The position numbers were made by a program, and so were the translations under genes. Shown one piece after another: positions 53,294 through 62,714 of a stretch of 64,000 nt of DNA. Position 1 is the first letter of the stretch. Each line of letters starts with the position of its first letter. The notes under the pieces are model-generated. The model saw only the letters and a list, made by a program, of their open reading frames with translations, was not told where the DNA came from and did not search any database. Location: contig NZ_KB907938.1 of NCBI RefSeq assembly GCF_000382285.1, forward strand, positions 1 through 64,000, given 5' to 3'. This DNA is from Solimonas variicoloris DSM 15731. Lineage in GTDB: Bacteria > Pseudomonadota > Gammaproteobacteria > Nevskiales > Nevskiaceae.

Positions 53294-54583
53294 ATGAAGC
53301 CCTACGGCCGCAAGGTGGCGATCCTCGGCGGATCGCGCATTCCGTTCGCCCGTTCGAACACGGCGTACGCGACGAAGTCGAACCAGGACATGCTGACGAC
53401 GGCCTTCAAGGGCGTCGTCGACAAGTTCCAGCTGCATGGCGAAGCGCTCGGCGAAGTCGCCGCCGGTGCGGTGCTGAAGCACTCGCGCGACTTCAACCTG
53501 TGCCGCGAGTCGGTGCTGTCGTCGGGCCTGGCGGCCGAAACGCCGGCCTATGACCTGCAGATGGCCTGCGGCACCGGCCTGCAGGCAGCGATCAACATCG
53601 CCAACAAGATCGCGCTCGGCCAGATCGAGTCGGGCATGGCCGGCGGCACCGACACCACCTCGGACGCGCCGATCGCGGTTGGCGAGAAGCTGCGCAAGAT
53701 CCTGCTCGAACTCAACCGCGCCAAGACCACCGGTCAGCGCCTCGCGGCGCTCGCCAAGTTCCGTCCGGCGATGCTGGCGCCGCAGATTCCGACCAACGGC
53801 GAGCCGCGCACCAAGATGAGCATGGGCCAGCACACCGAAGTGATGGTCAAGGAATGGAAGATCCCGCGCGAAGCGCAGGATCAGCTCGCCTACGAGTCGC
53901 ACAAGAAGGCCGCCGCCGCCTGGGAAGCCGGCTTCTTCGACGATCTCGTCGTGCCGTTCTCGGGCCTGTCGCGTGACAACAATCTGCGCGCGGACATCAC
54001 CCTGGAAAAGCTGGCGTCGCTGTCGCCGGCCTTCGACCGCAAGTCGGGCCAAGGCACGCTGACCGCCGGCAACTCGACGCCGCTGACCGACGGCGCCTCG
54101 GCGGTGCTGCTGGCGTCGGAAGACTGGGCCAAGGCGCACGGCTACAAGCCGCTCGCCTACATCACGCACGCCGAGACCGCCGCCGTCGACTTCGCCGGCC
54201 GCAAGCACGAAGGCCTGCTGATGGCGCCGGCCTATGCCGTCGCGCGCATGCTCAACCGCGCCGGCCTGAAGCTGCAGGACTTCGATTTCTACGAAATCCA
54301 CGAAGCTTTCGCCGGCCAGGTGCTGTGCACGCTGAAGGCCTGGGAAGACCCGAAGTTCTGCCGCGAGAAGCTCGGCCTCGATGCGCCGCTCGGCGCGATC
54401 GACCGCGCCAAGATGAACGTCAAGGGCGGCAGCCTCGCCGCCGGCCATCCGTTCGCGGCGACCGGCGGCCGCATCCTCGCCTCGCTGGCGAAGATCATCG
54501 ACGAGAACAACGGCGGCCGCGGCCTGATCTCGATCTGCGCGGCCGGCGGCCTCGGCATCACCGCGATCGTCGAGCGCGCCTGA
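53294..54583 (+). CDS. acetyl-CoA C-acyltransferase (thiolase, FadI-like)
   Basis: A 429-residue thiolase. The acyl-accepting Cys is C92 in LQMACGTGLQAA; the second-site residues are in EIHEAFAGQV (His), GHPFAATGGR (His) and ICAAGGLGI (Cys). The length and the insertion after the first third resemble the FadI/trifunctional beta-subunit type more than biosynthetic AtoB. It acts in fatty-acid beta-oxidation or, in reverse, in condensation. GGAGAG lies upstream of the ATG. No FadJ-like partner is adjacent. Confidence 0.93.
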   Translation: MKPYGRKVAILGGSRIPFARSNTAYATKSNQDMLTTAFKGVVDKFQLHGEALGEVAAGAVLKHSRDFNLCRESVLSSGLAAETPAYDLQMACGTGLQAAINIANKIALGQIESGMAGGTDTTSDAPIAVGEKLRKILLELNRAKTTGQRLAALAKFRPAMLAPQIPTNGEPRTKMSMGQHTEVMVKEWKIPREAQDQLAYESHKKAAAAWEAGFFDDLVVPFSGLSRDNNLRADITLEKLASLSPAFDRKSGQGTLTAGNSTPLTDGASAVLLASEDWAKAHGYKPLAYITHAETAAVDFAGRKHEGLLMAPAYAVARMLNRAGLKLQDFDFYEIHEAFAGQVLCTLKAWEDPKFCREKLGLDAPLGAIDRAKMNVKGGSLAAGHPFAATGGRILASLAKIIDENNGGRGLISICAAGGLGITAIVERA

Positions 54584-54642
54584 GGCTCCGGGCGATCGCC
54601 GGCAGCTCCGCTGCCGGCGTCGCCTGCGCACCATAGCGATAT

Positions 54643-54669
54643 GAAAAGCCCGGTTCGCCGGGCTTTTCG
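54643..54669 (+). terminator. rho-independent terminator of the thiolase gene
   Basis: GAAAAGCCCGG and CCGGGCTTTTC form a perfect stem around TTCG, with T residues after it. Confidence 0.85.
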
Positions 54670-54746
54670 TTTCTGGTGGTCTTTCCGCTCGGGCGCGGAG
54701 CAGGCTTTGTGCATAATCGACCGATCCTCATCGGGAGTCCCGCTTC

Positions 54747-56156
54747 ATGAGCCTGCTGCGCACCAAAGCCATCGATCCGAACGCCCATACCGGGTTGCGC
54801 CGCTGCCTGACGGCCTGGGATCTGACCCTGCTCGGCATCGGCTGCGTGATCGGCACCGGCATTTTCGTGCTGACCGGCGTCGCCGCCGCCGAGCACGCCG
54901 GTCCGGCGATCGTGCTGTCGTTCGTGATCTCGGGATTGGCCTGCGCGTTCTCGGCCCTGTGCTACGCCGAGCTGTCGAGTGCGATCGGTGGCAGCGGCAG
55001 CGCCTACGGCTACGCCTATGCCGGCATCGGCGAGTTCCCGGCCTGGATCATCGGCTGGCTGCTGCTGCTGGAATACACGGTCGCCACCGCCACCGTGTCG
55101 ATCGGCTGGTCGGGCTACTTCGCCAAGATCCTGTCCGGCTTCTTCGGTTTCGAACTGCCGGCGGCGTGGACGTCGTCGCCGTCCGAAGGCGGCATCTGCA
55201 ACGTGCCGGCGATGGCCATCGTGCTGGTGCTCGCCCTGCTGCTGTCCTGGGGAGTGAAGGAATCGGCGCGCTTCAACGGCGTGATGGTGATCGTCAAGCT
55301 GGCGACGATCCTGATCTTCATCGCGATCGCCGCGCCGCACGTCGATCCGGACAACTGGTCGCCGTTCATTCCCGAACGCGTCGTCGACGCCAACGGCCAG
55401 TCGCATTACGGCATGATGGGCATCGCCACCGCCGCGGCGCTGATCTTCTTCGCGTACATCGGCTTCGACGCCGTCTCGACCGCCGGCGAAGAAGCGATCA
55501 ATCCGCAGCGCGATCTGCCGATCGGCATCCTGGCGTCGCTGGCGGTCTGCACGCTGCTCTACATCGTCGTGTCCGGCATCCTGACCGGCGTCGTGCCGTA
55601 CCAGCAGATCGACCTCAAGGCCCCGATCGCCGCGGCGATGGGCCGCCTCGGCATCAGCTGGGCGCAGGGTCTGGTCGCGACCGGCGCGATCTTCGGCATC
55701 ACCACCGTCATGCTGGTGCTGTACTACGGCCTGACCCGCATCGTGCTGGCGATGAGCCGCGACGGCCTGCTGCCGTCGGCGATGGCGACGCTGCATCCGC
55801 GCACGCAGACACCGGTCAAGCTGATCTTCAGCAGCGGCATCGTCATCGCGCTGATCGCCGGCCTGTCGCCGATCGGCAAGGTCGCCGAGCTCGTCAACCT
55901 CGGCACGCTGGGCGCGTTCTTCCTCGTCTGCCTCAGCGTCATCGTCCTGCGCCGCACGCGTCCGGACATGCCGCGTCCGTTCCGGGTGCCGGCCGTACCG
56001 CTGGTGCCGATCCTCGGCATGGGCTTCTGCGGCTGGCTGATGCTGAGCCTGCCCGGACTGACCTGGGTAGCGTTTTCGATCTGGATGGCGCTCGGCCTGA
56101 CGCTCTACTTCGCGTACTCGCGCCGGCACAGCGCGCTCGCTCCGAAGATCGCCTGA
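54747..56156 (+). CDS. amino acid permease, APC superfamily (cationic amino acid transporter type)
   Basis: A 469-residue protein with 12 membrane helices. GIGCVIGTGIFVLTGVAA in helix 1 is the substrate-binding unwound region; FFAYIGFDAVSTAGEEAINPQRDLP in helix 6–7 is the APC/CAT consensus block (key residues GFD…AEE-like and NP). It imports an amino acid, probably cationic or broad range. No linked enzymes indicate the substrate. The preceding terminator separates it from the thiolase gene. Confidence 0.92.
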   Translation: MSLLRTKAIDPNAHTGLRRCLTAWDLTLLGIGCVIGTGIFVLTGVAAAEHAGPAIVLSFVISGLACAFSALCYAELSSAIGGSGSAYGYAYAGIGEFPAWIIGWLLLLEYTVATATVSIGWSGYFAKILSGFFGFELPAAWTSSPSEGGICNVPAMAIVLVLALLLSWGVKESARFNGVMVIVKLATILIFIAIAAPHVDPDNWSPFIPERVVDANGQSHYGMMGIATAAALIFFAYIGFDAVSTAGEEAINPQRDLPIGILASLAVCTLLYIVVSGILTGVVPYQQIDLKAPIAAAMGRLGISWAQGLVATGAIFGITTVMLVLYYGLTRIVLAMSRDGLLPSAMATLHPRTQTPVKLIFSSGIVIALIAGLSPIGKVAELVNLGTLGAFFLVCLSVIVLRRTRPDMPRPFRVPAVPLVPILGMGFCGWLMLSLPGLTWVAFSIWMALGLTLYFAYSRRHSALAPKIA

Positions 56157-56196
56157 GCGTCCGCGCCGATCTTCAACGCGGGCGGTCGGCCCGCGT

Positions 56197-57291
56197 ATGA
56201 TCGCGGCGATGCCGAACCCGCCTTCCACTCCGAACGTCGACGCGCACGCCCGCGCACTGCGCAGCGGCGTGCTGCTCGTCAACCTCGGCACGCCGGATGC
56301 GCCCGAGGCTCCGGCGATCCGCCGCTACCTCGCCGAGTTCCTCAGCGACCGGCGCGTCGTCGAACTGCCGCGCCCCTTGTGGTGGCTGATCCTGCACGGC
56401 TTCATCCTGCCGTTCCGGCCGGCACGCCTCGCGCATGCATACCGCAGCATCTGGACGCCCGACGGTTCGCCACTGCTGGCGATCAGCCGCGCGCAGCAGG
56501 CCGGCCTGCAGGCGCGCCTCGGTGCCGACATTCCCGTCGCGCTCGGCATGCGCTACGGCACGCCGTCGATCGCCGGCGCGATCGATCAGCTGCTGGAGGC
56601 CGGCGCGCGCCGCATCGTCGTGCTGCCGCTGTATCCGCAGTATTCGGCGACGACCACGGCCTCGGTGTTCGACGCCGTGCTCGCGCACGTGCAGCCGATG
56701 CGCTGGTGGCCGGAACTGCGCCTGGTCAACGGCTATCACGACCTGCCCGACTACATCGACGCGCTCGCCGACTCGGTGCGCGCGCACTGGCAGCTGCACG
56801 GCCGCGGCGAGCACCTGCTGATGTCGTTTCACTCGATCCCGCTGCAATACCTGACGGCCGGCGATCCGTACTACTGCTTCTGCCAGAAGACCGCGCGCCT
56901 GCTGGCGGCGGCGCTGCAGCTGGCCCCGGAGCAATGGAGCCTCAGCTTCCAGTCCCGAATCGGCCGCGCCAAATGGCTGTCGCCGTACACCGACCAGACC
57001 GTCGAGCGCCTCGCCCGCAGCGGCGTACGCACGCTCGACGCGATCTGCCCCGGCTTCTCCGCCGACTGCCTGGAGACGCTCGAGGAGGTGGCGCTGCGCT
57101 ACGCGGAGCAATTCCGTGCCGCGGGCGGCGAGGCCCTGCGCTACATCCCGGCGCTGAACGCCGGCGAACGGCACCTCGACGTGCTCACCGAACTCGCCCG
57201 GCAGCATCTGGCCGGCTGGCCCGACGTCAGCCGCCCGGACCCGGCCGCGGCCGCCCCCGAGCGCATCGCGCGCCTGCAGCGCGGCTTCTGA
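56197..57291 (+). CDS. hemH: ferrochelatase
   Basis: A 364-residue HemH that inserts Fe2+ into protoporphyrin IX, the last step of haem synthesis. GVLLVNLGTPDAPE, MRYGTPSI, VLPLYPQYSATTTAS and the catalytic His in LMSFHSIP are present, with SFQSRIGRAKWLSPYT. The start may be ATG 56197 or 56209; neither has a clear ribosome-binding site. It is relevant to the eight c-type haems encoded at 2.6–7.3 kb. Confidence 0.96.
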   Translation: MIAAMPNPPSTPNVDAHARALRSGVLLVNLGTPDAPEAPAIRRYLAEFLSDRRVVELPRPLWWLILHGFILPFRPARLAHAYRSIWTPDGSPLLAISRAQQAGLQARLGADIPVALGMRYGTPSIAGAIDQLLEAGARRIVVLPLYPQYSATTTASVFDAVLAHVQPMRWWPELRLVNGYHDLPDYIDALADSVRAHWQLHGRGEHLLMSFHSIPLQYLTAGDPYYCFCQKTARLLAAALQLAPEQWSLSFQSRIGRAKWLSPYTDQTVERLARSGVRTLDAICPGFSADCLETLEEVALRYAEQFRAAGGEALRYIPALNAGERHLDVLTELARQHLAGWPDVSRPDPAAAAPERIARLQRGF

Positions 57292-57426
57292 CTTCAGCCG
57301 CCGGCTCGCCGGCACCGCCACGGGCCCCGTGCCGCCGGCAATCCTCCGCGCGGCAGGCCGGCGCCTGCACGCGCTGCACGGCGCGACGGCCCTGCCCGCT
57401 CAGCACGCCACCACGGCCCCGACACG

Positions 57427-57463
57427 AAAAAAACCCCGCTGCCTCTCGGCAGCGGGGTTTTCC
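57427..57463. terminator. bidirectional terminator between hemH and the OmpA-like gene
   Basis: AAAAAAACCCCGCTGC and GCAGCGGGGTTTT pair around CTCTCG; T-runs on both strands serve both convergent genes. Confidence 0.85.
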
Positions 57464-57485
57464 TGAAGCGACGTCCTGAGCCGGC

Positions 57486-58643
57486 TTATTCGCCGCGAGT
57501 GCGGGTTTCCGCACGGCGGTTCTGGGCGCGACCTTCAGCGGTATCGTTCGTCGCCACCGGCTTCGACTCGCCGTAAGCGTACGTGTTCAGACGGCCCGGC
57601 TCGACGCCCTTGCGCAGCAGGTACTGCTTGACGGCGTTGGCGCGGCGTTCCGACAGACCCTGGTTGTAGCCTTCGGTGCCGACCGAGTCGGTGTGACCGG
57701 AGACGTCGACCTTCAGGGCCGGATACTTCTCGGAAACCTGATTGATGACATTCGCCGCATCGTCGAGCATTTCCTTCGAGTAATCCGACAGATCGGACTT
57801 GTCGAACTCGAAGTGCACGTCCTCGAAGCGCAGGTCGGCGCCGGAACCGATGATCTTGAAGCGGCCGGAACCGAGCGTCGTCGGGCAGCCCTTGTCGTCG
57901 ACCGCGACACCAGGCGGCGTACCCGGGCACTGGTCCAGACCATCCGGCACGCCATCGCCGTCCGAATCGATCGGGCAGCCCTTGGCATCGACCTTCACGC
58001 CCTTGGGCGTGCCCGGGCACAGATCGGCGTCGTCCGGCACGCCGTCGCCATCCGAGTCCTTGACCTCGAGCACCGGCTTGGCCGGCTTGTCGCCGAGCGC
58101 GGCAACCAGGCCGACCTTGACGACCGGCTCGCCGAAGGCGCTGACACCCGGAATGTCGCCGGCGTCGAGCCAGCGGTAGCGGACGTCGGCGCGCATGCCG
58201 AGGTGATCGCTGAAATACTTGAAGAAGCCGACGCCGGCGTCGACGAACGGATCGGTCGACTTGTTACCGGTGGTCTTCAGCTCCGTCCGCATCGCGCCGA
58301 CGCCGAGGCCGACGTACGGCGAGAACTTCGGATCGCGCGAATAGAAGAACATGCCGTCGAGCTTGGCACCGTACTGGCGCCAGTTGTTCGGATTGGCGGC
58401 GCCGTCCTTGTCGAACTGGTCCCAGGATCCGCTGAACTCCCAACCCCAGTACTGGTTGATGGCCTTGCCTGCGCCGATGTACCAGCCGTTGCCGTTGTCG
58501 GAGTTGCGGTCACCGTCCTCGAACGTATAGGTGTAACCGCCACTGATGTACGGCCGCATTTCCTGCTCCGCTTCCTGCGCCAGAACCGGCATGGCGACAG
58601 CGGCGAGCAGTAACGCAAGTCCGGCACGGTGCATTTTTTTCAT
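57486..58643 (-). CDS. OmpA-like outer-membrane protein with thrombospondin type 3 repeats
   Basis: A 385-residue protein: signal peptide (about 1–22), an eight-strand beta-barrel (about 25–195), two Ca2+-binding thrombospondin type 3 repeats (DSDGDGVPDDADLCPGTP and a second copy), then an OmpA-type peptidoglycan-binding domain (about 270–385) with VDVSGHTDSVGTEGYNQGLS. This is the OprF-like arrangement, linking outer membrane to peptidoglycan. GGGAG lies upstream, and a perfect −10 box 62 bases before the ATG predicts strong expression. Confidence 0.95.
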   Translation of the reverse strand: MKKMHRAGLALLLAAVAMPVLAQEAEQEMRPYISGGYTYTFEDGDRNSDNGNGWYIGAGKAINQYWGWEFSGSWDQFDKDGAANPNNWRQYGAKLDGMFFYSRDPKFSPYVGLGVGAMRTELKTTGNKSTDPFVDAGVGFFKYFSDHLGMRADVRYRWLDAGDIPGVSAFGEPVVKVGLVAALGDKPAKPVLEVKDSDGDGVPDDADLCPGTPKGVKVDAKGCPIDSDGDGVPDGLDQCPGTPPGVAVDDKGCPTTLGSGRFKIIGSGADLRFEDVHFEFDKSDLSDYSKEMLDDAANVINQVSEKYPALKVDVSGHTDSVGTEGYNQGLSERRANAVKQYLLRKGVEPGRLNTYAYGESKPVATNDTAEGRAQNRRAETRTRGE

Positions 58644-58704
58644 TGCCGAATCTCCCAACCTCTTGTTTATCCAGAACAGCCCGAAAGCGTGTGCAGCCTG
58701 AAAC

Positions 58705-58710
58705 ATTATA
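58705..58710 (-). promoter_or_regulatory. −10 element of the OmpA-like gene
   Basis: A perfect TATAAT on the minus strand, preceded by TTGCG. It sits in an unusually AT-rich stretch (AATAAATTTACG upstream) that could be an UP-element. The −35 is not clear. Confidence 0.65.
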
Positions 58711-58847
58711 CGCAAGCCGTTTTGCACTGCAGCGTAAATTTATTGGAGGCTTGCCAAGCACGCGGCGCTTGCGCACCCTCCGCTTCTGCGGCGATTCTGC
58801 CCCGTAAACTAGAAGTTTTCCAGCAAGTTGGACTCTCCGGACCCCGC

Positions 58848-59891
58848 ATGAGCGAATTCCTGACGGCCTATGGCCTGTTCCTTGCCAAGACTGTGACCTG
58901 GGTCGCGGCCCTGGCGGTCAGCGGCCTGTTGCTGGCGATCGTGATCCGCGCCGCGCGCGGCGGATCGGCCGGCGGCGAACGACTCGAGGTGCGTAACCTC
59001 AACGAGCGCTACGAGGATCTGGCCGACGCGATCCGCGATCAGACGTTCAGTGACGCGGAACGCAAGCTGCTGCTCAAGGAGCGCAAGCGCCACGAGCGCG
59101 AACGCCGCAAGGCCCGTCCCCAGGCCGACGACGGCAAGCCGCGCGTCTACGCGCTGCAGTTCCACGGCGACCTGCAGGCCTCGGCGGTCGACGCACTGCG
59201 CGAGGAGATCAGCGCCGTCTTGCAGGTGGCGCGTCCGGGCCGCGACGAGGTCCTGCTCCGGCTCGACAGCGAAGGCGGCATGGTGCACGGCTATGGCCTC
59301 GCGGCCTCCCAGCTGGCGCGCCTGCGCAGCGCCGGCGTGCACCTGACGGTCGCCGTCGACAAGGTGGCGGCCAGCGGCGGCTACTTGATGGCCTGCGTCG
59401 CCGACCGCATCCTCGCCGCACCCTTCGCGATCGTCGGCTCGATCGGCGTGGTCGCCCAGCTGCCGAACTTCAATCGCCTGCTCAAGCGCCTCGACGTCGA
59501 CTACGAGCTGCACACGGCCGGCGACTACAAGCGCACGCTGACGCTGTTCGGCGAGAACACCGAGGCCGGCCGCGAGAAATTCCGTTCCGAGATCGAGGAA
59601 ACGCACGCGCTGTTCAAGCGCTTCGTCGGCGAATACCGTCCCAAGCTCGACATCGCGCGCGTCGCGACCGGCGAGCACTGGTTCGGCAGCCAGGCGCTCG
59701 AACTGCAGCTCGTCGACCAGCTGCAGACCAGCGACGACTACCTGCTCGCACGGACCCGGGACGCCGAACTCTACGGCCTGCGCTTCCGGCGCCGGCAAGC
59801 GCTCGCGCAGCGCCTGTCGGACGGCCTCGTCAAGCTTGGCCTCGGCCTGCGGCGCAGCGTCGAGGAAACCGCGCTGTCGCAGCGCTATTAG
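58848..59891 (+). CDS. sohB: SohB inner-membrane peptidase (S49 family)
   Basis: A 347-residue SohB-type signal-peptide-peptidase-like protease. One N-terminal membrane segment (about 12–34), a charged coiled region (about 48–92, LKERKRHERERRKAR), and the S49 domain with nucleophile S176 in KVAASGGYLMAC and general base K228 in TAGDYKRTL. It degrades peptides at the periplasmic side of the inner membrane. The ATG at 58848 is preferred to an upstream in-frame start. Confidence 0.94.
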   Translation: MSEFLTAYGLFLAKTVTWVAALAVSGLLLAIVIRAARGGSAGGERLEVRNLNERYEDLADAIRDQTFSDAERKLLLKERKRHERERRKARPQADDGKPRVYALQFHGDLQASAVDALREEISAVLQVARPGRDEVLLRLDSEGGMVHGYGLAASQLARLRSAGVHLTVAVDKVAASGGYLMACVADRILAAPFAIVGSIGVVAQLPNFNRLLKRLDVDYELHTAGDYKRTLTLFGENTEAGREKFRSEIEETHALFKRFVGEYRPKLDIARVATGEHWFGSQALELQLVDQLQTSDDYLLARTRDAELYGLRFRRRQALAQRLSDGLVKLGLGLRRSVEETALSQRY

Positions 59892-59938
59892 TGCCCTCAC
59901 CGGGCCTGAACCGTTCACGCACGATTCGGAGAAACTGC

Positions 59939-60571
59939 ATGAAGCTGTCCAGCCGCAGCCTGTCCGCCAGCGGTCGCATCCCCGGCCGTTGCGCCTTCGC
60001 CGAGAAGGCGCCGTTCGGCCACGTCCGCCTCGCCCGGAACCGCAGCCCACACCTGCGCTGGAGCGGCGCGCCCGCCAGCACCCAGAGCTTCGTCGTGACC
60101 GTCATCGACGCCGACGCGCCGACACGTCCGGACGACGTCAACCGCGACGGTCGCGTGGTGCCGGCCGCGTTGCCGCGCGCCGAGTTCGTGCACTGGCTGC
60201 TCGCCGACCTGCCGCCGTCGCTGAACGAGCTTGCCGAAGGCGCCTGCAGTCAGGGCGTCGCCGCGCACGGCAAGACGCAGCCGGCCGGGCCGGAAGGTTC
60301 GGTGCAGGGGCTCAACGACTACACCGGCTGGTTCCAGGGCGACGCGGCGATGGAAGGCCGCTACCTCGGCTACGACGGCCCCTGCCCGCCGTGGAACGAC
60401 GCACGCGTGCATCGGTACACCTTCGAGGTGCTGGCCCTCGATGTGCCGTCACTCGGACTGGCGCCGGGCTTCAGCCTCGCCGATCTGCGCCGCGCGGCGG
60501 ACGGACACGTGCTGGCGCGCGCCGCGATCGTCGGCCGCTACAGCCTGAACCCGGCGCTGCGCCTGCGCTGA
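59939..60571 (+). CDS. YbhB/YbcL-type PEBP (Raf kinase inhibitor-like) protein
   Basis: A 210-residue PEBP-fold protein. SPHLRWSGAPASTQSFVVTVIDADAP (recognised by SPHLRW and DADAP), FVHWLLADLP and the late PPWNDARVHRYTFEVLAL are the ligand-pocket blocks. It differs from the commonest bacterial members by a longer C-terminus. There is no signal peptide. Function is unknown in bacteria. It begins 48 bases after sohB. Confidence 0.9.
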   Translation: MKLSSRSLSASGRIPGRCAFAEKAPFGHVRLARNRSPHLRWSGAPASTQSFVVTVIDADAPTRPDDVNRDGRVVPAALPRAEFVHWLLADLPPSLNELAEGACSQGVAAHGKTQPAGPEGSVQGLNDYTGWFQGDAAMEGRYLGYDGPCPPWNDARVHRYTFEVLALDVPSLGLAPGFSLADLRRAADGHVLARAAIVGRYSLNPALRLR

Positions 60572-60659
60572 GCCGACGGCCCGACCCCGGAAACTATTGA
60601 ACGACGCGGCGGTCTTACCGCCGCTGCCTATCCGCAGCCTGATCCCGAGACTTTCTTCG

Positions 60660-62081
60660 ATGTCAAAAGAATTCGCCGTCAAGCTCATCGCTCCGCTCGC
60701 AGTTTCGGCGTCCATCCTCGGCGCCGCCCTGATGATGTCCTCGGCGCCGCGCTCGGCGCACGCCGACATCCCGGTCACCACCCAGCCGCAGCAGCAGTTG
60801 CCCGTCCAGGGCGGCGTGCCCTCGCTGGCGCCGATGCTCAAGCCGGTGATGCCCGCCGTCGTCAACATCTCCGTGACCGGCGAGGTCGAAGTCCGCAATC
60901 CGCTGATGGACGATCCGTTCTTCCGCCGCTTCTTCGACGTGCCCGACCAGCCGCAGGAGCGCGAGTTCCAGTCGGTCGGCTCCGGCGTCATCGTCGACGC
61001 CGCCAAGGGCTATGTCATCACCAACAACCACGTCGTCAAGGACGCCAAGGAGATCAAGGTCCGTCTCAACGACGATCGCGAGTTCGAGGCCAAGCTGATC
61101 GGCCGCGACGACGGCACCGACGTCGCCGTGCTGCAGATCAAGGCCGACCAGCTCACGGCGCTGCCGCTCGGCAACTCCGACGCCCTGCAGGTCGGCGACT
61201 TCGTCGTCGCCATCGGTTCGCCGTACAACCTGCGCCAGACCGTCACCAGCGGCATCGTCTCGGCGCTCGGCCGTACCGGCATCAGCGACGGCCTCGGCGA
61301 TTTCATCCAGACCGACGCCTCGATCAACCCGGGCAACTCCGGCGGCGCGCTCGTCAATCTCAAGGGCGAGCTGGTCGGCGTGCCATCGATGATCTACTCG
61401 CAGTCCGGCGGCAACGTCGGCATCGGCTTCGCGATCCCGGTCAAGCTCGTCAAGAACATCATGACGCAGCTGATCGAGCACGGCTCCGTGGAGCGCGGCC
61501 GCATCGGCGTGGTCGGCGGCCAGGAAGTCACGCCGGAGCTCGCCAAGGCCCTGAACCTGCCGAGCAGCCGCGGCGCCCTGATCGGCCGCGTCGTGCCCGA
61601 CTCGCCGGCCGCCAAGGCCGGCCTCAAGGCGGGCGACCTGATCGTCGCCGCCAACGGCAAGGACATCACCGACTTCCCGCAGCTGCGCAGCATCGTCGGT
61701 CTGATGCGCGTCGGCGACAAGGTCGACTTCAAGCTCTACCGCGACGGCAAGCTCAAGAACGTCACCGTCACCATCGGCAAGGACACGCAGCAGACGGTCG
61801 CCGTCACCAAGGACGTCTCGCCGCGCCTGGCCGGCGCCACGTTCGCGGTGGTCGACGACAGCATGCGTGACGAGGACATCGACAGCGGCATCGTCGTGAA
61901 GTCGGTGCAGCAAGGCTCGCCGGCGGCCAAGGCCGGCCTGCGCCCGAACGACGTCATCATCGCCGTCAACCGCCAGCCGGTGACGACGATGGAAGACTTC
62001 AACAAGCTGATCGCCGGCAAGGGCCAGCTGCTGCTGCAGCTGCGCCGCGGTCCGGGCGCGCTGTTCCTTCTTCTGCAGTAA
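60660..62081 (+). CDS. HtrA/DegP-type periplasmic serine protease
   Basis: A 473-residue HtrA protein: signal peptide (about 1–35), trypsin-like domain with H124 (ITNNHVV), D154 (GTDVAVL) and S227 (NPGNSGGAL), and two PDZ domains (about 285–375 and 390–470). It degrades or refolds misfolded envelope proteins. It is closer to DegQ/MucD in lacking a long LA loop (the loop after residue 75 is short). Regulation by sigma-E is likely from the family, but no consensus promoter was recognised. Confidence 0.94.
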   Translation: MSKEFAVKLIAPLAVSASILGAALMMSSAPRSAHADIPVTTQPQQQLPVQGGVPSLAPMLKPVMPAVVNISVTGEVEVRNPLMDDPFFRRFFDVPDQPQEREFQSVGSGVIVDAAKGYVITNNHVVKDAKEIKVRLNDDREFEAKLIGRDDGTDVAVLQIKADQLTALPLGNSDALQVGDFVVAIGSPYNLRQTVTSGIVSALGRTGISDGLGDFIQTDASINPGNSGGALVNLKGELVGVPSMIYSQSGGNVGIGFAIPVKLVKNIMTQLIEHGSVERGRIGVVGGQEVTPELAKALNLPSSRGALIGRVVPDSPAAKAGLKAGDLIVAANGKDITDFPQLRSIVGLMRVGDKVDFKLYRDGKLKNVTVTIGKDTQQTVAVTKDVSPRLAGATFAVVDDSMRDEDIDSGIVVKSVQQGSPAAKAGLRPNDVIIAVNRQPVTTMEDFNKLIAGKGQLLLQLRRGPGALFLLLQ

Positions 62082-62103
62082 GCGACACGCCCGCCGTTGC
62101 GGG

Positions 62104-62152
62104 CCGGCGGCGGCGCCAGTAGACGATATACTGGGCCGCCGCCTTTTTTGTC
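62104..62152 (+). terminator. terminator-like stem with a −10-like hexamer in its loop
   Basis: GGCGGCGGC and GCCGCCGCC form a nine-base-pair stem followed by seven T residues, right after the HtrA gene. The long loop holds TATACT (62127–62132), a good −10 hexamer 28 bases before the next start codon, though without a −35 at the usual spacing. Confidence 0.5.
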
Positions 62153-62159
62153 CGCCGCA

Positions 62160-62354
62160 ATGATTGAATCCGAACTCCAGCAGCTCGAGGATCGCGTGCA
62201 GCGCCTGATGGCCGCTTACCGCGAGGCCCGGCTCGAGCAGAAACGCGCCCTGCAGGAGCGCGACCGCTTGCTGGCACTGAACGCCGAATTGCGTCGCCGC
62301 ATCGAAGGCATCGTCGAGCGCGTGCGCTCGCTCGAATCGGAGCAGGAACCATGA
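62160..62354 (+). CDS. small coiled-coil protein, ZapB-like (TIGR02449 type)
   Basis: A 64-residue protein that is one continuous coiled coil (IESELQQLEDRVQRLMAAYRE to the end; heptads visible). Such proteins precede zapA in many gammaproteobacteria and resemble ZapB, which works with ZapA to organise FtsZ at midcell. Its stop overlaps the zapA start (ATGA), so the two are coupled. Confidence 0.88.
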   Translation: MIESELQQLEDRVQRLMAAYREARLEQKRALQERDRLLALNAELRRRIEGIVERVRSLESEQEP

Positions 62355-62671
62355 CTGTCGACAAGGACGCCGCCGAGCCGCTCAGCATCACCGTGCGCAT
62401 CATGGGCAAGGAGTACGCCGTCGCCTGCCCGCCCGACGAGCACGAGGCGCTGATCAAGTCCGCCGACTACCTCAACGAGCGCATGACCAGCATCCGCAAG
62501 CGCGGCAAGGCGCTCGGCGCCGAGCGCATCGCGGTGATGGCAGCACTCAACATCGCGCGCGAGCTGCTCGAGCTCAAGGGCGTCGACGGCGTTGCGCAGG
62601 CCGATCCGCAGGCCGTGCAGCGGTTGCGCCAGCTCGCGCTCGACATCGACTCGACGATGTCGCTCGAGTGA
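62351..62671 (+). CDS. zapA: cell division protein ZapA
   Basis: A 106-residue ZapA that bundles FtsZ protofilaments. SITVRIMGKEYAVACPPDE in the N-terminal beta part and AALNIARELLELKG in the C-terminal coiled helix are the family marks. It lies directly before the 6S RNA gene, the order found across gammaproteobacteria. Confidence 0.95.
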   Translation: MTVDKDAAEPLSITVRIMGKEYAVACPPDEHEALIKSADYLNERMTSIRKRGKALGAERIAVMAALNIARELLELKGVDGVAQADPQAVQRLRQLALDIDSTMSLE

Positions 62672-62702
62672 CGAGCGGTCGAGCCGCACGAAGCACCCGT
62701 GA

Positions 62703-62708
62703 TATCCT
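62703..62708 (+). promoter_or_regulatory. −10 element of the 6S RNA gene
   Basis: TATCCT seven bases before the predicted 5' end of 6S RNA at 62715. The −35 region is weak. Confidence 0.5.
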
Positions 62709-62714
62709 TTGCTC

